A stretch of 64,000 nt of DNA from CAYIHX01 sp964363305 (GTDB taxonomy: Bacteria; Bdellovibrionota; UBA1018), in contig CAYIHX010000012.1 of assembly GCA_964363305.1 (NCBI GenBank), positions 1 through 64,000 on the forward strand. The letters run 5' to 3'. Below, piece after piece: positions 34,607 to 43,256 of this stretch. The translations under genes were made by a program, and so were the position numbers. The notes below the pieces were generated by a model. It saw only the letters and a list, made by a program, of their open reading frames with translations. It was not told where the DNA came from and ran no database searches. Positions within the stretch are counted from its first letter, which is position 1; each line of letters starts with the position of its first letter.

Positions 34607-35533
34607 TTAGGATACCACTCGCGACGCAATCCTCAACTTCGCGCTTCTTGAACGGGGATTTCTTGCGATTTCCTCCTCCGAAGGCTCGACCGGTTTTTTG
34701 GTCGTTTGCTTGAAGCCGTTGGCACCCTTGAAAAATTGCTTCACCTTTCGATCCTCAAGGGAGTGAAAGGTCAAAAAAGCGGCGCGGCCGCCCAATCCCA
34801 CCTTCTCCGCCAGGCCCCCCAGAAGGCGATCCAGCTGGCCCAACTCGTCGTTTACATGAATTCGCATCGCCTGAAAGGTCCGGGTCGCCGGATGGATTCG
34901 GGACGAATGCCGGGCCGCCGGGGGATACGCCCGTCGAACCAGGTCGGCCAACTCCAGGGTGGTGCCGATCGGCTGGCCTTGCGTCCGTTTTTCGACGATC
35001 AGCCGCGCGATTCGCCTTGAAAAGCGCTCCTCCCCGAGCAGAAAAATCACATCGGCGATCTCCTCCTCTCGAGCGCGGCCCAGCCAAACGCTCGCGGCCA
35101 CTCCCTGCGAGGGGTCCAGCCTCATGTCGAGCGGGCCGTCTCGGAGGAAACTCAAGCCTCTCTCGCCATCTTCGATCTGATCGCTGGAAAACCCGAGATC
35201 CGCCAACAACGCGACGACTGACCCGGGAGCCAGCTGTCCAAGCCCAGCGGCAAAATCGGTGTGCTCAATTTGCATCACACCACGGTCGATCTGAGACTTA
35301 AATCGCGCACGCCCCTGCTCGACGGCGGCGCGATCTTGATCCAGGGCAAGAAGCTGGATTTGGTCACCGAGCTGCAAGCGCTCCATCCTCTCCAGCAACG
35401 CCTCCGAGTGCCCACCGCCACCGAATGTGCAGTCGACCACGTAACGTGGGCTGCTCTCGTCGGTGGGCAACTGCAAATCATCAAACAGACCGCTGACGAT
35501 CTCATTTTTCAGAATGGGGACGTGCACGCTCAC
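34607..35533 (-). CDS. rsmH: 16S rRNA (cytosine-1402-N4)-methyltransferase
   Basis: RsmH methylates C1402 of 16S rRNA near the decoding centre. The 308-residue protein has VVDCTFGGGGHSEALLE, the SAM-binding loop, then LLADLGFSSDQIEDGERGLSF, ARHSSRIHPATRTFQAMRIHVNDEL and FHSLEDRKVKQFF, all family marks. It starts with GTG overlapping the dtd stop as GTGA. mraZ, its usual upstream neighbour, is absent here; dtd and two peptidoglycan synthesis genes take its place. Confidence 0.97.
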   Translation of the reverse strand: MSVHVPILKNEIVSGLFDDLQLPTDESSPRYVVDCTFGGGGHSEALLERMERLQLGDQIQLLALDQDRAAVEQGRARFKSQIDRGVMQIEHTDFAAGLGQLAPGSVVALLADLGFSSDQIEDGERGLSFLRDGPLDMRLDPSQGVAASVWLGRAREEEIADVIFLLGEERFSRRIARLIVEKRTQGQPIGTTLELADLVRRAYPPAARHSSRIHPATRTFQAMRIHVNDELGQLDRLLGGLAEKVGLGGRAAFLTFHSLEDRKVKQFFKGANGFKQTTKKPVEPSEEEIARNPRSRSAKLRIASRVVS

Positions 35534-35967
35534 GAATCGATCACCAGGGTAACGGGCCCATCATTGACCAACGTCACCTTCATGTCCGCCTGAAACTGCC
35601 CCCCCCGGGTTCGGACACCGAGACGCTCACTCACCTCAAGGGCCTGCTCGAACAAAGGACGGGCCACCTCCGGACGCGCGGCCGAAGAGAACCCCGGGCG
35701 ATTCCCGCTCGCGGTATCCGCTAGCAAAGTGAATTGACTCACAATGAGATGCTCATACTCCTTATCCAGCAGAGAGCGGTTCATCTTGCCTTGCTCATCC
35801 TCAAAAATCCTCAATTTGACAATCTTCGCAATGACCTTCTCCACCTGGAGAGGGGTGTCGCCGTCCGCGACCCCCAAAAGAGTCAGCAGGCCCGGACCGA
35901 TCTCTCCGACGACGGTTCCTTCCACTTCCACCTTGGCCGAGAGTACCCGTTGAATCACCGCGCGCAT
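35530..35967 (-). CDS. dtd: D-aminoacyl-tRNA deacylase
   Basis: Dtd hydrolyses D-amino acids mis-attached to tRNA. The 145-residue protein shows MRAVIQRVLSAKV, the SQFTLLADTASGNRPGFSSAA active-site stretch and the final NDGPVTLVIDS, whose GP motif enforces chirality. GAAGG precedes the ATG. It lies within the cell-wall operon, 4 bp after the transpeptidase gene, and overlaps rsmH by 4 bp. Confidence 0.96.
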   Translation of the reverse strand: MRAVIQRVLSAKVEVEGTVVGEIGPGLLTLLGVADGDTPLQVEKVIAKIVKLRIFEDEQGKMNRSLLDKEYEHLIVSQFTLLADTASGNRPGFSSAARPEVARPLFEQALEVSERLGVRTRGGQFQADMKVTLVNDGPVTLVIDS

Positions 35968-35971
35968 CTCG

Positions 35972-37270
35972 CTACCTTCGAGCCTTGAAATAATACTCGA
36001 TCGCCCTTCTCGCCAGGTAGGAGGACTTCACCCTCCAATACTCTTTGTGAACGGTAAGAGCGGCGATAGCGATTCGATCTGGACCATTATCGGCATAACC
36101 GACAAACCAATCGTATTTCCCGGGCGGATCATCACCTTTCAATGAGCCAGTCTTCCCACCCACTTCAACGGCTCGAGCCAACCCTCTCCCAAAGCCGCGA
36201 AAAGACCCCCGAGAGGTCCCCCTTCGAATGGTTTCTCTCATCAGCCCCCGAATCGCGCGAGCAGTACCCACATCAAGCGCCTCCGAAGCAACCTTCGGCA
36301 AAGCATCATACACCTGAGTGCCATCCTGCCGGTGCACCGACCCAACCACCCACGGCTCCATCATCACGCCATCATTCACAATGGCGGCGGCCATCAGCGC
36401 CCCCTGCATAGGAGACATTCGATTGTCCTTGGTAAACCCCGACGCCGCCTCCGCCATCTCCCAGCGATCCTCGCCAAACTTCGCGACGCTCTCCTGGATC
36501 GGGATCTCACCCGCAATTTTTCGATTAAAACCGAGGCGCCCCGCATAATCCCGAAGGTTTCCCGCCGAGAGGGAGAAAGCGCCAATCTTGCCAAAAACTG
36601 TATTCACTGAACGAGCAAAAGCGTCCCGCAACGTCATGGAACGGGTCCACCGATTGTGCTCGTTTTTGAGCACGTTGCTTCGATAAAGCGTATGGTTTCG
36701 ACCGTTAAACGTAATGACGGTGTCGCCACTAAAATCCTTTTCAGCAATCACCGCTGCCGCCGTCACAACCTTAAAGACCGATGCCGAGGGAAATGTCGCG
36801 CGCAGAGCCAGGTGATCAGGACCATCATCACTCTTCGGCCAGGACCTTCTGCGGCCGGGTGCTTCATAACTGAGAAGGGCAAGCACTCGGCCGGTAACTG
36901 CATCCATGGCCACAAACGCGCCGTAATCAGGGCGATATTCCCTATACAGCGCCTCCATCGCCCGTTGTAGACTACTATCAAAGGAATATTGAACGATCAG
37001 GGGTTGCTCGAAACCCTCCAGTTTGAGCTCGTTCGACAAACTTAAAAATCCTCCTGCCGACTCAATCGCTGAAGCAACCCTCTTCTGAAAGCTCCCATGC
37101 TCGGCGTAGCGCGATTGTATCCGCTCCTCCGCCACCAGTTGGCGGAGGTAAAGCACGACCGCAAAAATCGTCGAAACCAGTATGAGACTTACCCCAGCCA
37201 GCCATGCCCTGCGGACAAGTGGACGCTCAAGTACAAGCGGTGCCCATCTCGGTGGACGTAGTTTCGACAT
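35972..37270 (-). CDS. Penicillin-binding transpeptidase
   Basis: The product is about 432 residues from the ATG at 37270: a cytoplasmic stub, one membrane segment (AWLAGVSLILVSTIFAVVLYL) and a transpeptidase domain. Motifs are SVFK (FPSASVFKVV), SVN (FARSVNTVFG) and KTG (VGGKTGSL). It has no glycosyltransferase domain, but the next gene upstream encodes a monofunctional one, so the pair may act as a split class A enzyme. A TTG at 37372 overlaps the mtgA stop as TTGA and is in frame, so a 34-residue longer N-terminus is possible. The opening of the active domain resembles the transpeptidase half of bifunctional PBPs. Confidence 0.88.
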   Translation of the reverse strand: MSKLRPPRWAPLVLERPLVRRAWLAGVSLILVSTIFAVVLYLRQLVAEERIQSRYAEHGSFQKRVASAIESAGGFLSLSNELKLEGFEQPLIVQYSFDSSLQRAMEALYREYRPDYGAFVAMDAVTGRVLALLSYEAPGRRRSWPKSDDGPDHLALRATFPSASVFKVVTAAAVIAEKDFSGDTVITFNGRNHTLYRSNVLKNEHNRWTRSMTLRDAFARSVNTVFGKIGAFSLSAGNLRDYAGRLGFNRKIAGEIPIQESVAKFGEDRWEMAEAASGFTKDNRMSPMQGALMAAAIVNDGVMMEPWVVGSVHRQDGTQVYDALPKVASEALDVGTARAIRGLMRETIRRGTSRGSFRGFGRGLARAVEVGGKTGSLKGDDPPGKYDWFVGYADNGPDRIAIAALTVHKEYWRVKSSYLARRAIEYYFKARR

Positions 37271-37368
37271 CTGGTTGGATCCTAACTGCAATCGAATGGG
37301 CTCCGTCCCCGTCTCATCATAAGACGCCAAGAGACTATACCGATTGTCACGGATTCTAGAAACCCCGG

Positions 37369-38283
37369 TCAAGGTGCGTGATCAGCTTCCGGATCTTCCG
37401 TCACAGTCTTGTCGCTCGGCTCCGGCAGTTCAACCTCATCCACCGTAGAGGGGGGCGGAAGGTCGGGCGTCTCTGGAATTTCAAAAGAAAGCTGGATTGC
37501 GTCCTCACGCTCGTAGAGTTCTTGAGCCATATATTTGCCCATCACCATCTTCCTCATGATGTTCCGAATCGTTCGCCTCGCATAACTCGTCAGACGATGG
37601 TCCCGAAAAGACTGGCTATAGCGCTTGGGGCTGGGCAAAAGCATCGCTAAAAAAGCGCTCTCTTTAGGGGTGAGGTCGGCGGGAAGCTTGTCGAAATACC
37701 GATGGGCGGCTGCACCGATCCCGTAGATGCCATCTCCCCACTCGACGACGTTGAAGTAGATCTCAAGAATCCGCCGCTTAGACACTTTCTGATCCAATTC
37801 AACGGAGAGTACGAATTCCCTGAATTTTCGCCAAAGGGTCTTGTCCTGTTCCAGGAAAACATTTTTAACGACCTGTTGCGTGATGGTGCTTGCTCCACGA
37901 GCAAACCGCCCCTCGACCAAGTCCTTCTTCAACGCTTCCTTCATTTCGTTCGCGTCGTACCCGTCATGGGTAAAAAACGACCAATCTTCGCTCACGACTA
38001 CTGCTCCGATGAGATAGGGGGAAACGGCTTGGACGGACACCCATCCCGGCGGGACCCCCTTCCGAAGCTGAATGCGCGGCCGTTCGTTTCGTCTCGCCCT
38101 CTCCAGCCACGGATAATAGGTTCGAAGCCTCCCCATCTCGGGAAAAGCGTTCCGAATCACCTTATATCCAAACGACCCCACCCCCAGGATCACTAACGAC
38201 ATGAGGGCGAGCAGGGCCCAAAAACCCGGACGACTGAGGACGGCCACCTGAGAATTGGAGTTGGAGTTTTTGCCACGACCCAT
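37369..38283 (-). CDS. mtgA: Monofunctional peptidoglycan glycosyltransferase
   Basis: This GT51 enzyme polymerises lipid II. The roughly 304-residue product has one N-terminal membrane segment and the family motifs SEDWSFFTHDGYD (catalytic glutamate), RFARGASTITQQVVKN, KFREFVLSVELDQKVSKRRILEIYFN and AAHRYFDKLPADLTPKESAFLAMLLPSP. The C-terminal 40 residues form a Pro/Glu/Asp-rich tail (ETPDLPPPSTVDEVELPEPSD), longer than in usual MtgA. It is the first gene of the long minus-strand cell-wall run, with an 88-bp divergent region to the AMP nucleosidase gene. The start could also be GTG at 38301. Confidence 0.93.
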   Translation of the reverse strand: MGRGKNSNSNSQVAVLSRPGFWALLALMSLVILGVGSFGYKVIRNAFPEMGRLRTYYPWLERARRNERPRIQLRKGVPPGWVSVQAVSPYLIGAVVVSEDWSFFTHDGYDANEMKEALKKDLVEGRFARGASTITQQVVKNVFLEQDKTLWRKFREFVLSVELDQKVSKRRILEIYFNVVEWGDGIYGIGAAAHRYFDKLPADLTPKESAFLAMLLPSPKRYSQSFRDHRLTSYARRTIRNIMRKMVMGKYMAQELYEREDAIQLSFEIPETPDLPPPSTVDEVELPEPSDKTVTEDPEADHAP

Positions 38284-38371
38284 GCGAGACCGCAGTATCA
38301 CACATTAATGCACCGAGCCACAAAGCCCTTGCGGACTTGTGCCCATTTCTCGCACTAGGTAAGCTACAGAG

Positions 38372-39301
38372 GTGCAGAACAAAAAGAAGACCAAGAAGGC
38401 CACGCCTCGGGGTCGCCCGGAGCGTCTGGTTGAGACCGAGTTCGAACGAACCGCGAATGAGTATCAGATGAAAATTGCGGCGATGAACAACCCCTTCATC
38501 ATCCCGAACAACAATCGGATCTATTCCAACTCCGAAAAATTTCGCATCGCAAAAGACACGCTCGAACGCTACACCGGGAGCACGGCGGAGAAATTCCGCA
38601 AACAAGTCATCCTCACCAACTTCGGATACTATGTCGAACGTTTCGGCCTACTCTGGGGAGATTCTCAGCACAAGGGTTCAGTTTTTTCTGTCGTGCACAG
38701 CAAGCGGGCTGACGTATCGATCGTGAATTTTTCGGTTGGGGCCCCCACGGCGGCCCTCATCATCGAACTTCTCGCGACCATCGAGCCCAAGGCCGTTCTT
38801 CTTTTAGGTATGTGCGGTGGCCTACATCGGTCGCTTAAGCTGGGAGATTTCGTCCTCCCCACGGCTGCGATCCGCGACGAAGGCGTTTCCCGTCATTTCA
38901 TGCCGCCGCAGGTTCCCGCTCTGCCCACGTTCAAAATTCAGAAATTCATCTCGCAGATCCTGGTTGAGCAAGGACTCGACTACCGTACCGGCGTCATCCA
39001 TTCGACCGACTACCGCTTCTGGGAATTTGACAATCGCTTCCGCGCACAGCTCCATGAGGAGCGCGCCCTCGCGATCGAGATGGAAACCGCAGCGCTGTTT
39101 GTGGCCGGGTTTGCCGCGAAAGTTCCCATCGGCGCGCTTCTTTTGGTGTCCGACCTTCCGCTGACCCGCGATGGGATCAAGACAAAAAAATCTGCAAAGA
39201 AGGTGTTCCGTCAGTACACTGACATGCATCTCGAAATTGGAATCAAGGCGATGAGTGAAATCGCGGAACGCGGCGAACACATTCGCCACTACAAATGGTG
39301 A
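38372..39301 (+). CDS. amn: AMP nucleosidase, short form
   Basis: AMP nucleosidase cleaves AMP to adenine and ribose 5-phosphate. The 309-residue protein belongs to the nucleoside phosphorylase fold: LLLGMCGGLHRSLKLGDFVLPTAAIRDEG binds the ribose-phosphate side, and IEMETAALF is the conserved purine-site motif. It lacks the extra N-terminal regulatory domain of the E. coli enzyme. The start is a GTG at 38372 without a clear ribosome binding site. mreB follows after 13 bp. Confidence 0.85.
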   Translation: MQNKKKTKKATPRGRPERLVETEFERTANEYQMKIAAMNNPFIIPNNNRIYSNSEKFRIAKDTLERYTGSTAEKFRKQVILTNFGYYVERFGLLWGDSQHKGSVFSVVHSKRADVSIVNFSVGAPTAALIIELLATIEPKAVLLLGMCGGLHRSLKLGDFVLPTAAIRDEGVSRHFMPPQVPALPTFKIQKFISQILVEQGLDYRTGVIHSTDYRFWEFDNRFRAQLHEERALAIEMETAALFVAGFAAKVPIGALLLVSDLPLTRDGIKTKKSAKKVFRQYTDMHLEIGIKAMSEIAERGEHIRHYKW

Positions 39302-39314
39302 GACAGGAAAACAA

Positions 39315-40346
39315 ATGCTGAAGAAGATACTCGATTTCTTCTCGAATGACTTAGCGATCGATCTAGGCACGGCCAACACCCTGGTCTATGCCCGAGACCG
39401 GGGAATCATCATCAACGAACCCTCCGTGGTAGCCATTCACCGAAATGCTCGCGGTCAGACCCGTGTGCTCGCGGTCGGAAAGGAGGCCAAGGACATGCTG
39501 GGTAGGACGCCCGGGTCAATCCAAGCCATCCGGCCCCTGCGAGACGGCGTCATCTCCGACTTCGAAGTCACTCAGTCGATGCTCAGGTATTTCATCCAGA
39601 AGGCCAGCGAACGCCGAACATTCATCCGGCCCCGCATTATTATCTGCATTCCCTTCGGAATCACGCAGGTCGAGAAGCGGGCCGTGAAAGAGTCCGCTCA
39701 GTCAGCCGGCGCCCGAGAGGTTTATCTCATTGAGGAGCCGATGGCCGCCGCCCTCGGCGCCGGACTTCCCATCCGAGAGCCCAGCGGCAACATGATCGTG
39801 GACATTGGCGGGGGAACGACCGAAGTGGCCGTCATCTCCCTCGGAGGCATCGTTTACTCCCGCTCCGTCCGTGTCGCCGGCGATAAGTTTGATGAGGCCA
39901 TCATGAGCTACATCAAACGAAAATACAGCCTCCTGATCGGAGAAAGAACCGCCGAACAGATCAAGCTTTCCATCGGCTGCGCTTATCCGTTCGAAGAAGA
40001 GAAAACTTACGAAGTCAAAGGGCGAGACCTCATCAGCGGAGCGCCCAAGACCATCGAGGTGAACTCCGAGGAGATTCGGGACGCTTTGGCTGAACCCGTC
40101 TCCGCGGTCGTTGATGCAATCAAGACCGCCCTCGAACGAACTCCTCCGGAGCTCGCGGCGGATATCGTCGACAACGGCATCATCCTGGCTGGTGGAGGAG
40201 CTTTGTTGGCAAACCTGGATATTCTGATCAAGGAGAAGACAGGCCTGCCAGTCGCTTTAGCAGAAGATCCTCTGACCTGTGTCGTGCGCGGCTCCGGAAA
40301 GGCTCTCCAAGATCTTGATCTCCTCAGGAAAGTTACTGTCATCTAG
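39315..40346 (+). CDS. mreB: Rod-shape actin homologue MreB
   Basis: MreB forms membrane-bound filaments that guide lateral wall synthesis. From the ATG at 39315 (AGGAAAAC upstream) the product is 343 residues. It has IDLGTANTLVY, the phosphate loop VVDIGGGTTEVAVISLGGIV (as NMIVDIGGGT), IEEPMAAALGAG and GIILAGGGALL. The frame is open to 39255, which overlaps the previous gene and is not MreB-like. mreC, mreD and rodA do not follow, which is unusual; a PilZ gene comes next. Confidence 0.97.
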   Translation: MLKKILDFFSNDLAIDLGTANTLVYARDRGIIINEPSVVAIHRNARGQTRVLAVGKEAKDMLGRTPGSIQAIRPLRDGVISDFEVTQSMLRYFIQKASERRTFIRPRIIICIPFGITQVEKRAVKESAQSAGAREVYLIEEPMAAALGAGLPIREPSGNMIVDIGGGTTEVAVISLGGIVYSRSVRVAGDKFDEAIMSYIKRKYSLLIGERTAEQIKLSIGCAYPFEEEKTYEVKGRDLISGAPKTIEVNSEEIRDALAEPVSAVVDAIKTALERTPPELAADIVDNGIILAGGGALLANLDILIKEKTGLPVALAEDPLTCVVRGSGKALQDLDLLRKVTVI

Positions 40347-40355
40347 GCGAAGACC

Positions 40356-41093
40356 ATGAGCATGACTCCATCCGGCGATTTTCAGCCTGTCACGGAGGAG
40401 AAGGAAAGGGAGCAGCTCCTCCTCGAGGGGGCGCGCTCCCTCGCCTCCGCCTTCATCTGGACCCAAGGACGGGACCTCCAGCTACGGACTCATCTGCAGG
40501 TTTACGACGCCGTTGACGGTGTCCTTTTCTTCACCACGCCCGCTCACTTTGACTCCACCGCATTTTCTTCGGAGATCACTCAACAGGACAATTCAAACTG
40601 CCTCTTCAGCCTCTCGCTGTCCCGAGCGAACGTGTTCTTCAAAAGCGCATACCTGGGGGTCGATCCAGGCGGGCTCAAATTTAAGGCGCCGACCGCGCTT
40701 TTTAAAATTCAACGCCGCAAAGATCTCCGCCACATCATCCCGGAGACCGTGAGTCTTCGGGCAAATTTTATCGACCCGACCTTTCCGTCGAAGAGGATGA
40801 CCAAAAAAGTCCTCGACATCAGTGCCGGCGGATTGAGTCTCCTCATTCAGCCCAGTGACGAGCCCCTTTTTCAAAACAACCTCATTCTCGCCGACCTTCA
40901 CGTCCAGGTGAATGGCCGACTGATCAAAGCAAAAGCGGAGGTCCGGCACTCCCGCCCCCAGCCAAGCGGAACACTCAATCCGGGCACGAAGGTGGGTATC
41001 CAGTTTTACGACCTTCGCCCGACAGACGCCGATTGGATCGCCGCGTTTGTTTTCGAGGAAACCCGAAAAGTCTTCCAACGGTTGATGGATTGA
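40356..41093 (+). CDS. PilZ-domain protein, YcgR-like
   Basis: The 245-residue protein has an N-terminal beta domain of about 120 residues resembling the YcgR/PilZN flagellar-brake domain and a C-terminal PilZ domain. The c-di-GMP signature is present: RRKDLR near residue 130 and DISAGGLSL near residue 165. Such proteins change motility, adhesion or secretion when they bind cyclic di-GMP. It begins 9 bp after mreB and is followed after 15 bp by rlmE, so it may share a transcript with the cell-shape gene. Confidence 0.85.
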   Translation: MSMTPSGDFQPVTEEKEREQLLLEGARSLASAFIWTQGRDLQLRTHLQVYDAVDGVLFFTTPAHFDSTAFSSEITQQDNSNCLFSLSLSRANVFFKSAYLGVDPGGLKFKAPTALFKIQRRKDLRHIIPETVSLRANFIDPTFPSKRMTKKVLDISAGGLSLLIQPSDEPLFQNNLILADLHVQVNGRLIKAKAEVRHSRPQPSGTLNPGTKVGIQFYDLRPTDADWIAAFVFEETRKVFQRLMD

Positions 41094-41108
41094 AAGGATT
41101 TTGGATCG

Positions 41109-41711
41109 ATGGCTTATAACCCGAAGGATTATTACTTCTTTAAAGCCAAAAAAGAGAACTTTGTCGCGCGCTCCGCCTTCAAGCTTGAGGAGATCGACCG
41201 TCGCTACCGAATCATCTACCCCGGCATGAAGATCCTCGACCTCGGGGCCGCCCCCGGAAGTTGGGCTCAATACTGTTCGAGGAAAATCGGCTCGCAGGGA
41301 CGAATCCTGGGGGTCGACCTCGTCCCGGTGAGGGTCACCCTACCCAATGCAAAATTTCTGGTCGCCGACATGCGTGAGGTTGACCTGGCTGCCACGATGG
41401 AGGCCGAGGGAATCGCACCCCCTTTTGACGTCGTTCTGTCTGACATGGCTCCGAAGACGATCGGAATCAAGGATGCGGACCAGATGCGCTCCTTTGAACT
41501 TTCCGTCCTCGCTCTGGAGACGGCTTGCCGATTCGTCAAGAAAGGGGGCTCATTCGTCGTAAAATTTTTCCATAGCGAAGAGTTTGGGAATCTACGATCC
41601 CAGATCAAGACCCACTTCGAAAAGGTCTCGGTGTTGCGACCCGAGAGCACCCGCAAGGAAAGCAAAGAGATCTTCCTCGTGGGCCTCGGCTTCAAAGGTA
41701 AATCACCCTGA
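41109..41711 (+). CDS. rlmE: 23S rRNA 2'-O-methyltransferase RlmE (FtsJ)
   Basis: RlmE methylates the ribose of U2552 in 23S rRNA. The 200-residue protein has the RSAFKLEEIDRRY lysine, the SAM loop DLGAAPGSWAQY, the aspartate in VLSDMAPKTIG, the lysine in FVVKFFHSEE and the final STRKESKEIFLVG glutamate region. This completes the K-D-K-E tetrad. Its TGA shares one base with the ATG of the next gene. Confidence 0.95.
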   Translation: MAYNPKDYYFFKAKKENFVARSAFKLEEIDRRYRIIYPGMKILDLGAAPGSWAQYCSRKIGSQGRILGVDLVPVRVTLPNAKFLVADMREVDLAATMEAEGIAPPFDVVLSDMAPKTIGIKDADQMRSFELSVLALETACRFVKKGGSFVVKFFHSEEFGNLRSQIKTHFEKVSVLRPESTRKESKEIFLVGLGFKGKSP

Positions 41712-42364
41712 TGGAAGTCATCGCAAATCTCGCCACCAGCCTCGACGGTAAAATCGCCACCGCTCATCGAGAGTTCTTCCCCCTGGGCACCCAAACTGAT
41801 TGGGCTCAGATGATCGAGCTCCGCGCCACCGTGGATGCTGTCATCTTCGGGGCTGCCACCTTACGGGCTTTTCGGGGCTTCTGTGGCGCGCCGAAGGACT
41901 CCCCTTCGCAACCGGCGAACGTCGTCATGAGCTCCAAGCTTGAGGGGTTTTCTCTCCAATGGCCCTTCTTCAAAGAGCCAACTCGCAAGCGAATTCTGGT
42001 GGTGACCAGCCCCATCACCCGAAAGGCAGCCAGCACTTTCGGCTCAAAGGCCGACCTCGTGCGCCTGAAACCCGGACCCCGACTCGCAATTCACCTTCTC
42101 AAGGAGCTAAAGAAACGCGGTATGAAACGCGTCCTGATTGAAGGCGGCGGCTCGATCATGTGGGAGTTTGCACGTCACAATCTCATCGATGAATATCACG
42201 TCACGCTGACCCCGCGCATTCTGGGCGGCGCAGCCGCGCCCACCCTAGTCGATGGCGACGGGTTTAATCCGAAAAAGGTGCTGAATCTCAAGCTCATCGA
42301 AGCCCGCCCCATCGGAGATGAACTTTACCTCCTCTACCGAAAAACGGCGAGGAGGGGCGCCTAG
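41711..42364 (+). CDS. RibD C-terminal domain reductase
   Basis: The 217-residue protein is a stand-alone RibD C-terminal/dihydrofolate-reductase-like domain: NLATSLDGKIA at the start, FGAATLRAFRGF, VLIEGGGSIMWEF and TLTPRILGGAAAPTLVDGDGF. Such proteins use NADPH to reduce a pyrimidine intermediate of riboflavin synthesis or related substrates. The deaminase half is not present, so it could be the reductase of a split riboflavin pathway or an enzyme of unknown substrate. It overlaps rlmE by one base (TGATG). Confidence 0.82.
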   Translation: MEVIANLATSLDGKIATAHREFFPLGTQTDWAQMIELRATVDAVIFGAATLRAFRGFCGAPKDSPSQPANVVMSSKLEGFSLQWPFFKEPTRKRILVVTSPITRKAASTFGSKADLVRLKPGPRLAIHLLKELKKRGMKRVLIEGGGSIMWEFARHNLIDEYHVTLTPRILGGAAAPTLVDGDGFNPKKVLNLKLIEARPIGDELYLLYRKTARRGA

Positions 42365-42379
42365 GTTCTGGCCCCGCAC

Positions 42380-42592
42380 CTAAAACCGAATTCGGTCATT
42401 TCCCGGGCAATCTGGGCACGGAGCGGCAATCTCTTTGGCCAAGCGCTGCCAGACACGCCCCACCGGCCTTCGTAGCGCCAATGAGAACGCGCTGATCAAA
42501 GCAACGGCGATGACCAGGCTCAAAACGTACTCCAGCAGAGCCTGACCAGACTCATTGTCGATTTCTTGAGACAGCAGGGTGCGAGGACTCAC
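42380..42592 (-). CDS. Small Flp/TadE-like pilin or pseudopilin
   Basis: From a GTG at 42592 the frame encodes 70 residues. After a short leader, ESGQALLEYVLSLVIAVALISAFSLAL resembles the class III (Flp/TadE) signal: Gly at the cleavage site, Glu at +5 and then a hydrophobic helix. A basic stretch and a CPDC pair end the protein. It is an orphan; no tad prepilin peptidase, secretin or ATPase adjoins it. The frame stays open to 43063, but that part overlaps the thioredoxin gene antisense and is not credible. The start has only a weak ribosome binding site. Confidence 0.6.
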   Translation of the reverse strand: MSPRTLLSQEIDNESGQALLEYVLSLVIAVALISAFSLALRRPVGRVWQRLAKEIAAPCPDCPGNDRIRF

Positions 42593-42617
42593 CTTTATAG
42601 TGTAAACTGAAAACCAG

Positions 42618-43256
42618 ATGAGCTCTACAGAGACTCCCGATGGCCCCATTCTTCCTCCTCTCCCCCCTTCGCGAACTCTTCTTTCGCGGATGAATCGGGT
42701 CGTCATTCCCGTTTTGGTCATTTCCGCCGCTGTAATCTTGGGCCTATCTACTCTGCGCCTCTGGCTAGGGAGCCATGACCCGAGTAAGGAAACGTCAACT
42801 GAGACTGCAGAAGAAGAAGACCTCGTCGGAACCATTCTCCCCGATTTTCCCATCCAAGTGTACGGCGAGCCCAGCGCGAGCGCCCTGAGTGCCCATCTGG
42901 GGAAGGTCACCCTCATCAATTTTTGGGCCACCTGGTGCGAAGCCTGCATTGTCGAGATGCCTTCCATTCGGAAATTGCGCGCGGCCTTCCACTCACGGGG
43001 CTTCGAAGTCCTCGCCGTCAGTCTGGACGAAAACCCATCTGAAGTGCTGCCAAAGGCCATCAAAGAGTTCGGCCTGGATTTCGGTATCTTTCTCGACCCC
43101 GATCAGAAGATTTCCGATCACTTTGATGTTCATGCAATTCCCTTCACGGCGGTGATCGCCCATGACCGCAGAATTCTCTTTACCGAATCGGGCGAGCGAG
43201 ACTGGAATTCCAAAGAGGTCCACGACCTCATGCAAGGTTGGCTCAAGGCGCCATGA
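42618..43256 (+). CDS. TlpA-like membrane-anchored thioredoxin
   Basis: The 212-residue protein has a short cytoplasmic N-terminus, one membrane segment near residues 28-48 and a periplasmic thioredoxin-like domain of the TlpA/ResA type. The active site is W-C-E-A-C in NFWATWCEAC, followed by SLDENPSEVL and the cis-proline loop VHAIPFTAVI. It probably reduces disulphides of exported proteins or of apocytochromes; no cytochrome maturation genes are nearby. It overlaps the next gene by 4 bp. Confidence 0.9.
   Translation: MSSTETPDGPILPPLPPSRTLLSRMNRVVIPVLVISAAVILGLSTLRLWLGSHDPSKETSTETAEEEDLVGTILPDFPIQVYGEPSASALSAHLGKVTLINFWATWCEACIVEMPSIRKLRAAFHSRGFEVLAVSLDENPSEVLPKAIKEFGLDFGIFLDPDQKISDHFDVHAIPFTAVIAHDRRILFTESGERDWNSKEVHDLMQGWLKAP

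Noticed and set aside
38284..38371. Promoter boxes in the mtgA/amn divergent gap
   Set aside because: TTGTGC/TAAGCT on the plus strand has good spacing but would place the RNA start at the GTG. Minus-strand matches are poor. A promoter must be near but I cannot point to it.
42593..43063. Upstream extension of the Flp/TadE-like gene
   Set aside because: The extension is antisense to the thioredoxin gene and Arg/Ser/Gly-rich; the pilin-like signal lies at the end only.
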